Positions 1-4,507 of a stretch of DNA of 6,773 nucleotides are shown here, in pieces (position 1 is the first letter of the stretch; the number at the start of each line of letters is the position of its first letter). This DNA comes from JAFNGF01 sp964567045 (GTDB taxonomy: Bacteria > Planctomycetota > Phycisphaerae > Sedimentisphaerales > Anaerobacaceae): assembly GCA_964567045.1 (NCBI GenBank), contig CAZMLE010000142.1:1-6773 (forward strand). Reading direction: 5' to 3'. A model generated the notes under the pieces. It worked only from the letters and a program-made list of their open reading frames with translations, had not been told where the DNA came from and did no database searches. The translations under genes were made by a program, and so were the position numbers.

Positions 1-243
1 AGCTCGCGGCATGATTATCTACAAACCAGTGTCCAAAAAACCCAGGGCGGTACATTACGACCAAGATGGCAGGACGTCCATTACCGGATACTTTATGCTT
101 TTGTGGGTAAAAATAAAGCGATTCTGTTGCATGGTTGTACTAAGGTGGCCCGATTGAAACCACGTGACATTGCTATAGCGCTACGAAAGCTCGGAAAATA
201 TAAGAAAAACCCGCAACTTCATACTTACATCGAGGAGTTATAA
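1..243 (+). CDS. HigB/RelE-type toxin (Gp49-like), 5' end missing
   Basis: The open frame from the first base to the TAA at 241-243 gives 80 residues, so the N-terminal third of a protein usually about 110-120 aa long lies outside the window. The visible part has the HigB-like pattern: a beta strand YRILYAF, then KNKAILLHG, a basic segment TKVARLKPRDIAIALRKL and a lysine-rich helical tail. Proteins of this family (RelE superfamily, phage-derived Gp49-like) are ribosome-dependent mRNA interferases or close relatives. This activity is known for the family and inferred here. The gene stops 2 nt before an XRE-type antitoxin, and toxin-first order is the hallmark of HigBA modules. The DNA is A/T-richer than the metabolic genes to the right, in keeping with horizontal acquisition. 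The promoter is off-window. Whether the missing N-terminus is intact cannot be judged. Confidence 0.82.
   Translation, partial: SSRHDYLQTSVQKTQGGTLRPRWQDVHYRILYAFVGKNKAILLHGCTKVARLKPRDIAIALRKLGKYKKNPQLHTYIEEL
232..237 (+). promoter_or_regulatory. Shine-Dalgarno site of the antitoxin gene
   Basis: The sequence GAGGAG lies 8 nt before the ATG at 246. It sits inside the last codons of the toxin gene (Glu-Glu), so the antitoxin has its own ribosome site while remaining physically coupled to toxin translation. This supports the ATG at 246 as the start. Confidence 0.65.
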
Positions 244-245
244 AC

Positions 246-575
246 ATGACACAGAAAAAGAGAACCACAACCGATGCAGTGGAGATTCTGCATCATCGAT
301 ATATCAAAGGCAGCAAAAAACGTCTTGAGTCTATTGAGAGAGAGCGGGAAAAGCTTACCATAGCAGAGCAGATTTACGAACTCCGTACAAAAGCCGGCCT
401 AACGCAAAAACAACTCGCCCGCATGATTGGTACTACGCAATCTGTTATTAGCCGCTTGGAAGATGCTGACTATGATGGGTACAATTTTGCTACACTGGCG
501 AAGATTGCTATAGCTTTACACCAGAAGGTACAAGTCCAATTTGTTCCTGAGGATAGCCGTTATGCCTATGTATAG
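246..575 (+). CDS. HigA-type XRE-family antitoxin
   Basis: This 109-residue protein has a basic, charged N-terminal helix (residues 1-38) and a helix-turn-helix domain of the XRE/HTH_3 (Cro/CI) type at about residues 40-95. Helix 2 is TQKQLARMI (53-61) and the recognition helix is TTQSVISRLE (63-72). The hydrophobic stretch FATLAKIAIALHQKVQVQF follows, as is typical for this family. The length, the 2-nt gap after the HigB-like toxin and the toxin-first order identify it as the antitoxin. It would bind and neutralise the toxin and, in the family, repress the shared promoter, which lies outside the window. Low G+C compared with genes further right suggests acquisition. A free-standing phage-type repressor is possible but less likely given the coupling. 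Confidence 0.85.
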   Translation: MTQKKRTTTDAVEILHHRYIKGSKKRLESIEREREKLTIAEQIYELRTKAGLTQKQLARMIGTTQSVISRLEDADYDGYNFATLAKIAIALHQKVQVQFVPEDSRYAYV

Positions 576-839
576 AACGTATCGGGTTATCTTGACTAAT
601 GGGTGGCTGAACTGCTCCTTTGTCTCTGCAGTCCTGTTTCCAAATTCAGGGGAAAAGCTCCGAAGTTGAATTTATACAGGTTATGCTCTCTTCATAACAT
701 GCAATTCTCTTTTCTTGTTATAACCCTTCCGTTGAGACCGGCAGACCGGTGGCTGTAAGCGAAATTGACGAGCTGTTATGACCGCTATCTCAGTGACGGC
801 GGACCCCCGGAATAAATTGCGGGGCTAAATATTAATCAT
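576..839. other. Non-coding gap between antitoxin and tRNA-Thr
   Basis: No convincing gene is seen on either strand. The only structured element is a small hairpin at 805-824, with five pairs CCCCG/CGGGG around an A/T-rich loop, close to the stronger hairpin at 840-858. No T-rich terminator for the toxin-antitoxin operon is evident after 575. The stretch may be relic or regulatory DNA; nothing in it supports a function. Confidence 0.5.
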
Positions 840-858
840 CCTGCGGTTTTACCGCAGG
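840..858 (-). terminator. Perfect hairpin just downstream of tRNA-Thr, possible terminator
   Basis: An uninterrupted 8-bp stem CCTGCGGT/ACCGCAGG closes a 3-nt loop. Read in the tRNA direction it begins 14 nt after the tRNA 3' end and is followed by an A/T-rich stretch with scattered Ts rather than a clean T run. The placement fits transcription termination or 3' processing of the tRNA transcript. The missing T tract keeps this tentative, and an intergenic repeat is an alternative. Confidence 0.42.
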
Positions 859-872
859 TTCGCCGCTTACAA

Positions 873-944
873 AGCCAACGGTCGGATTCGGACCGACAAC
901 CGCCGGTTTACAAAACCGGAGCTCTACCATTGAGCTACGTTGGC
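873..944 (-). tRNA. tRNA-Thr (anticodon UGU)
   Basis: A complete cloverleaf folds on the - strand. The acceptor stem is GCCAACG/CGTTGGC (7 bp). The D-stem GCTC/GAGC has a 7-nt loop containing GG. The anticodon stem CCGGT/ACCGG carries the loop TTTGTAA, with anticodon TGT at 912-910, reading ACN threonine codons (mainly ACA/ACG). A 5-nt variable loop follows, then the T-stem GTCGG/CCGAC. The T-loop is TCCGAAT instead of the usual TTCGAAT, so position 55 is C rather than U. The discriminator base is U, and the 3' CCA is not encoded, so it must be added enzymatically. The first pairs G1-C72 and C2-G71 agree with bacterial threonine identity. A well-placed promoter lies upstream. The gene is probably functional; the T-loop change is the only oddity. 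Confidence 0.93.
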
Positions 945-973
945 ATAAATGTGTTCAAAATTGACCTGTCGAT

Positions 974-1002
974 ACTATACATCAAACCTGATTGCCTGGC
1001 AA
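974..1002 (-). promoter_or_regulatory. Sigma70-like promoter of tRNA-Thr
   Basis: On the - strand TTGCCA (1002-997, five of six matches to the -35 consensus) is separated by exactly 17 bp from TATAGT (979-974, five of six matches to the -10 consensus). Transcription would begin near 967, about 23 nt before the first tRNA base at 944. The fit to a tRNA position makes this the best-supported promoter in the window. Confidence 0.72.
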
Positions 1003-1103
1003 GAAGGTCAAAAACAAGCCAGGATCAGGTATAGCTGTGTCGCCGATCCTTTCGTATCGCCCCTACTGCCCGTTCCTACGCGTGCTAAAGCTCCTCTCCA
1101 CGC

Positions 1104-2978
1104 TTACATGGACATTCCAATGTCATCCAGCATGATCTTGCCCTTGGGTGAACGGTCGAAGATGAAGCGGATGGCCTGGAGTTTGGCCGGGTCGAAGGCC
1201 GCGTCCCTGTCCACGAAAATGGACATCGGGATTTCATAAGTCTGGAGGAGTCGTTCCGAGGAGATGTCCCAGCGTTTTTTCTCGAGCCAATTCCATTTCG
1301 TCAGCCTGATGGTCAATGGGGGATGGATGGGCCCGACCGAGTTGAGCGGCAATCGGGCGGAATCGCCGTCGGTGTCGCGAAGCTCGATGGTCAGATCGAG
1401 AGGCTTGAACTCATTCGGTTCTTCTTCCGCTGCCCCGATGGAAAAGACAAGCTTTGCGTTTGGGTTCAGGCCCAAATCAGTTGTCGTTTCGGGGCTAAGG
1501 ATAATGGCATACGAGGCAATCTTGTTCGGGTCGGAGTCCTGCCGGTCCTTGTTCTTGGGTTCCCGCGAAGCGGGGTCCCTCTTCCATTCCAAGACCACGG
1601 TGGCGTTTTCCTGGGTGGGCTTGCTCTTGGTGCGATATTGGACGTGCGCTTCCTTCCACGTCTCGAGGTTTTCGCCGAGGAGTCGGCCGCCGGGCAGTGT
1701 GGTGGTTGTGACATCAAAATCTTCATCGAAATCGGCGATGACTTTGAAATTGGAATCCTTGTACTGATTGACGTAGATATTCTCCGGCAGCCAGCGGGTG
1801 GCTTTGCGTATATCTTTGAAGATGGGCAGGTATTCACGCCGGCCGTTCAGGGTAGCTTCGAGGAAGGCGGAAAGCAGCACCCTTGCGACCTGCCGTTGCT
1901 TCTCGGCATCCATGATGGCCTTATCATTGACGAACCAGCTTGCGGGGGCCGGACAATCCATCATGCCCCAGGCTGTGTTGAACCGGCTGTGATTGGCTTG
2001 GTAGATGTAGACCGCAGACTTGAAGCAGAAGTTGTCATCCGTGAAATGCACTCGGTTGAACTGGTCGAGTCCTGTGAACGTGCTGACGTCGGCGTCGTGG
2101 CCTCCCTGTATGACCAGGTAGTTGACGTTATTCAACGTGGTGGGATGTCCAGCGGGTTTGTACTGGCCGTCGCAGGGTGCGATGGCGATGACCGAGCGGA
2201 TGGAAAAATTGTAATCGAGCGTTACATTGGCGTCGTCGGGATAGCGCGAGAGGCGATTGAAAGCACCGGCGTGGGCGACCGATTCTCCGCCCCGCGAATG
2301 GCCGACCAGCGCGATTCGATCCATGGCCACTTTACCTTCAAATTCGTGGCCTTTTGTCTGGTTCCATTTCTTCCAGACCTTGAGATGCTCCAGGAGAACA
2401 AATGCTCGCGCATCGTTTTCGCCCCCAAATTTCTGATTCAAAAAGTTCTCATCCACCGAGACGGTAATGAATCCACGGCTTGCGAGCAATTTGCCCAGGT
2501 ACTCGTAACCTGGGTCTGAGAAGTCCTTCATATTATGGTTGCCGTGGACGATCAGGACCAGCGGGAACGGACCGGGGCCCTGCGGGAACCAGATGCGCCC
2601 GTTGAGCGGGAGCTTGTCAAAGTCGAATCCCCAGTAGTCTGGGACGTGATCGGAGAACCCCATGAATGGCTTTGCGTTCACGGGCTCTGTTTTGAAGTCA
2701 ACGCCTTCGCCGTATTCCTTGCGGTGCTTGTCGTTGCCACTTCCGTAGAAATAAGTGCGGTATTCATAGGGGCCGGCAAGAGAAGGGTCGGGTGCATCCG
2801 CAGGCGCCACGTGGTAATCGCGCATGTACGAGCTATCGACCAAATATGACGTGGTGGCGCAACCTCCGAGGATGACCGGCAGGAGATTGACTGACAGTAT
2901 GGCCAGAACTGTCTTGCGGCCGTCCCACGCGCTTCGCTGGTGGAGAGTGCTGTTCTTTATGCTTCCGGATAAGTCCAC
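1104..2978 (-). CDS. Lipoprotein alpha/beta hydrolase with C-terminal beta-rich domain
   Basis: This 624-aa protein starts with GTG at 2978. It has a signal peptide with Arg-Lys at 21-22, a hydrophobic core and a lipobox LGGC, so Cys40 would be lipidated and the enzyme membrane-anchored outside the cytoplasm. Residues about 95-380 form an alpha/beta-hydrolase fold. Visible parts are the oxyanion-hole segment HGNHN (145-149), the nucleophile elbow GHSRGG with Ser228, an acid at Asp295 or Asp297 in GGHDAD, and His330 in ANHSRF. The GHSRGGE motif is shared by a group of large secreted bacterial esterases. Residues about 410-624 are beta-rich and end in IRFIFDRSPKGKIMLDDIG, resembling galactose-binding-like carbohydrate modules. 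Esterase action on an acylated polysaccharide is inference; the substrate is unknown. The start overlaps the preceding oxidoreductase gene by 22 nt and has no clear Shine-Dalgarno, suggesting translational coupling. Confidence 0.85.
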   Translation of the reverse strand: MDLSGSIKNSTLHQRSAWDGRKTVLAILSVNLLPVILGGCATTSYLVDSSYMRDYHVAPADAPDPSLAGPYEYRTYFYGSGNDKHRKEYGEGVDFKTEPVNAKPFMGFSDHVPDYWGFDFDKLPLNGRIWFPQGPGPFPLVLIVHGNHNMKDFSDPGYEYLGKLLASRGFITVSVDENFLNQKFGGENDARAFVLLEHLKVWKKWNQTKGHEFEGKVAMDRIALVGHSRGGESVAHAGAFNRLSRYPDDANVTLDYNFSIRSVIAIAPCDGQYKPAGHPTTLNNVNYLVIQGGHDADVSTFTGLDQFNRVHFTDDNFCFKSAVYIYQANHSRFNTAWGMMDCPAPASWFVNDKAIMDAEKQRQVARVLLSAFLEATLNGRREYLPIFKDIRKATRWLPENIYVNQYKDSNFKVIADFDEDFDVTTTTLPGGRLLGENLETWKEAHVQYRTKSKPTQENATVVLEWKRDPASREPKNKDRQDSDPNKIASYAIILSPETTTDLGLNPNAKLVFSIGAAEEEPNEFKPLDLTIELRDTDGDSARLPLNSVGPIHPPLTIRLTKWNWLEKKRWDISSERLLQTYEIPMSIFVDRDAAFDPAKLQAIRFIFDRSPKGKIMLDDIGMSM

Positions 2979-4303
2979 GGCTTTCGATATTCACGGCGGA
3001 GAAGTTTGTTGGCCTCGGCGTCGCCGATAATCTGTTCCTTCTGGCCATCCCATTTTACGCTACGCCCAATCTTGTAAGATAGCATACCAAGCAGGCTCAT
3101 ATTTGTCGAGTAATGTATGTCCTCGATGTCGGACACCGGGCGTTTGCCTGTCTCGATGGCAGCCAGAAAGTCCTCCCAGAGTTCCTTTATGTTCTGGTCG
3201 TCCGGCTTATGAAGCTGAGGGTCTTCGTGGATGACCTTTTCTCCTTTGCCTGTGGGAAAGAACGTCCAGCCCTGCAGCCAGCCCATGTGGAAAGTGCCCT
3301 TGGTGCCGTGGAAGTAGCAGCCGACGTTCTCAGCCTTCTCCGCTGGATTGCCCGCGAATTGGCGGTGCTCCCAGTAGACCGTGAAGTTCTCGAATTCGTA
3401 AGTAGCCACCTGATGGTCGGGTGCGTCACTGGTCTGATGTTCCTTTGTCAGGATGGGTGGGCCTTTGATTGGCCGGCCGCCGGCAGAATATACGGTCTTC
3501 GGCCATTTTTCTCCCGTAATCCACAGGATTTGGTCCATCCAGTGAACGCCCCAGTCGCCTAATGTCCCGTTGGCGTAGTCGAGGTAGCTGCGGAAACCTC
3601 GCGGATGAATGCCGCCGCCCCAGGGATTATTCGGGTCGCCGTTGTAGGGGCGAAGCGGCCCCGGGCCGCACCACATATCCCAGTCCAGGCCCTTAGGCGG
3701 CTCGACATTTTTTCTTGGCTCTTCCGGGCCGCCTCCATATAGTACAAAGGCACGGATCATTCCGATTTTGCCGACGTTGCCTTCCTGGATGAACTTTCTG
3801 CCGGATACATTGTGGGGCGAGACTCGGCGGTGCGTCCCGACCTGCACAACACGGCCGGCCGCGCGGGCGGCGTTTACCATAGCCCGGCCTTCCATAATTG
3901 TATGGCTAATGGGTTTCTCCACATACACGTGGGCGCCGGCCTTGATCGCCGCTATGGCGCAAAGCGCATGCCAGTGATCGGGCGTGGCTACGATGGCAAT
4001 ATCCGGCTTTTCCTTCTGCAGGAGTTCTCGATAGTCTCTGTACTTTTTTGGTTTTTCGCCTGTGAGCGTTTCCATTTTTTCAGCAGCCGGGTTGAGGATG
4101 CGCTGATCCACGTCGCACATCGCGACCATTTTGCACCGGCCGCACTGAGCCGCTACGCCGGCGATATTCATGCCCCACCAGCCGCTGCCGATAAGGGCGG
4201 TCCGATACTTCTTGCTCTGGCTTGCCCTTAGAATGTTGGGGAACCCTAACACCATGCCGGAAGCAATTGAGCTTTTTAGAAAAGTTCGGCGGTTTATAGC
4301 CAT
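2957..4303 (-). CDS. Tat-exported Gfo/Idh/MocA-family oxidoreductase
   Basis: This 448-aa protein begins with a twin-arginine signal, NRRTFLK (residues 4-10), a hydrophobic stretch and a likely cleavage site after ILRA (about residue 27). Export folded with bound cofactor is expected. The Rossmann domain (about 33-155) shows the nucleotide-binding turn GSGWWG (39-44), the strand VAMCDVD and the EKP motif (129-131), whose Lys130 is the family's catalytic lysine. The C-terminal alpha/beta domain contains GDWGVHWMD (249-257), with His254 in the usual active-site position. The family mostly carries out NAD(P)-dependent oxidation or reduction of sugars and cyclitols. Some exported members are glycosidases with redox chemistry (GH109), which cannot be excluded. 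It is the first gene of a two-gene operon with the lipoprotein hydrolase. The ATG at 4303 is supported by a strong ribosome site. Substrate is not predictable. Confidence 0.92.
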   Translation of the reverse strand: MAINRRTFLKSSIASGMVLGFPNILRASQSKKYRTALIGSGWWGMNIAGVAAQCGRCKMVAMCDVDQRILNPAAEKMETLTGEKPKKYRDYRELLQKEKPDIAIVATPDHWHALCAIAAIKAGAHVYVEKPISHTIMEGRAMVNAARAAGRVVQVGTHRRVSPHNVSGRKFIQEGNVGKIGMIRAFVLYGGGPEEPRKNVEPPKGLDWDMWCGPGPLRPYNGDPNNPWGGGIHPRGFRSYLDYANGTLGDWGVHWMDQILWITGEKWPKTVYSAGGRPIKGPPILTKEHQTSDAPDHQVATYEFENFTVYWEHRQFAGNPAEKAENVGCYFHGTKGTFHMGWLQGWTFFPTGKGEKVIHEDPQLHKPDDQNIKELWEDFLAAIETGKRPVSDIEDIHYSTNMSLLGMLSYKIGRSVKWDGQKEQIIGDAEANKLLRREYRKPWTYPEA

Positions 4304-4310
4304 ATCATAT

Positions 4311-4317
4311 CTCCCTT
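4311..4317 (-). promoter_or_regulatory. Strong ribosome binding site of the oxidoreductase gene
   Basis: On the - strand AAGGGAG lies 7 nt before the ATG at 4303. It fixes the start that places the twin-arginine signal at the N-terminus. Confidence 0.75.
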
Positions 4318-4351
4318 AATACGGAGTTGAAAAAATCTTGCTATGATGCTT

Positions 4352-4379
4352 AATTTAGCAGCGAGCCGGCCCAAGTCAA
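4352..4379 (-). promoter_or_regulatory. Candidate promoter of the oxidoreductase-hydrolase operon
   Basis: On the - strand TTGACT (4379-4374, five of six -35 matches) is followed after 16 bp by TAAATT (4357-4352, four of six -10 matches). Transcription from near 4345 would give a leader of about 40 nt that includes the strong ribosome site. No other comparably good pair is seen in the gap on this strand. Confidence 0.45.
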
Positions 4380-4408
4380 GGGAGAACTCAAAAGGCCGGG
4401 GGATTGAC

Positions 4409-4459
4409 GTGGCACGGCCATCCTGGCCGTGATTTCATGGGCTGGAAGCCCATGCCCAC
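4409..4459. repeat. REP-like double-hairpin element
   Basis: Two perfect inverted repeats stand side by side. CACGGCCA/TGGCCGTG (4413-4420 with 4424-4431) has a 3-nt loop TCC. CATGGGCT/AGCCCATG (4436-4443 with 4447-4454) has a 3-nt loop GGA. Only 4 nt separate them. The unit is bracketed by GTGG (4409-4412) and CCAC (4456-4459), which can pair, so the whole 51-nt segment can fold as a closed two-armed structure. The design resembles REP/BIME elements spread by REP-associated tyrosine transposases. Mobility is inference, since only one copy lies in the window and no transposase is present. It lies between the divergent operons and could also influence their mRNAs or the local DNA topology. Confidence 0.72.
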
Positions 4460-4494
4460 ATTGACAATTGAGAATTGGAGATTGAGAATCACAG
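4460..4494 (+). repeat. Heptanucleotide tandem repeat next to the double hairpin
   Basis: Four 7-bp units in register, ATTGACA, ATTGAGA, ATTGGAG and ATTGAGA (4460-4487), are followed by a decayed fifth unit ATCACAG (4488-4494). The array begins immediately after the double-hairpin element and ends 14 nt before the start codon of the SGNH/beta-helix gene. It contains the best promoter-like hexamers for that gene. Unit gain or loss would alter promoter spacing by 7 bp. Confidence 0.65.
4461..4489 (+). promoter_or_regulatory. Candidate promoter of the SGNH/beta-helix gene
   Basis: A perfect -35 hexamer TTGACA (4461-4466) is separated by 17 bp from GAGAAT (4484-4489, four of six -10 matches). 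Transcription would begin around 4496-4498, giving a very short leader that starts at or near the GGAG ribosome site. Both hexamers are made by the 7-bp repeat units, so chance resemblance in a simple repeat is a real alternative. Confidence 0.35.
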
Positions 4495-4496
4495 AT

Positions 4497-4500
4497 GGAG
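4497..4500 (+). promoter_or_regulatory. Ribosome binding site deciding the start of the SGNH/beta-helix gene
   Basis: GGAG lies 7 nt before the ATG at 4508. It selects this ATG over the in-frame TTG at 4475, which sits inside the repeat array and would put a charged, non-signal segment before the signal peptide. Confidence 0.6.
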
Positions 4501-4507
4501 CCGAATT

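Noticed and set aside
694..721. Inverted repeat ATAACA/TGTTAT with a 16-nt loop, considered as a terminator of the toxin-antitoxin operon
   Set aside because: Only six A/T-rich pairs with a long loop and no T run; such pairs are expected by chance.
995..1023. Inverted repeat CCTGGC/GCCAGG, considered as the hydrolase terminator
   Set aside because: Six pairs around a 17-nt loop that overlap the -35 element of the tRNA promoter; there is no T tract in the hydrolase direction.
949..1239. A 96-codon + strand frame between the tRNA and the hydrolase gene
   Set aside because: It runs through the tRNA promoter and into the 3' end of the hydrolase gene, and its composition is not protein-like.
1323..2519. 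A 398-codon open frame on the + strand opposite the lipoprotein hydrolase
   Set aside because: It is wholly antisense to a gene with intact catalytic motifs, shows no domain or signal, and follows the codon-position bias of the real gene. It is a shadow frame.
4404..4432. TTGACG at 4404 as a second -35 for the rightward gene
   Set aside because: At 17 bp spacing the -10 position reads CCGTGA inside the palindrome, with no resemblance to a -10 element.
4409..4494. The palindromes and heptamers considered as a CRISPR array
   Set aside because: Units are 7 bp and directly adjacent with no spacers, the hairpins differ from each other, and no cas gene is present.
4475..4507. Upstream TTG start adding 11 residues to the SGNH/beta-helix protein
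   Set aside because: It lies within the heptamer array and probably upstream of the transcription start. The added charged residues would precede a normal signal peptide, and the ATG at 4508 has a well-spaced GGAG.
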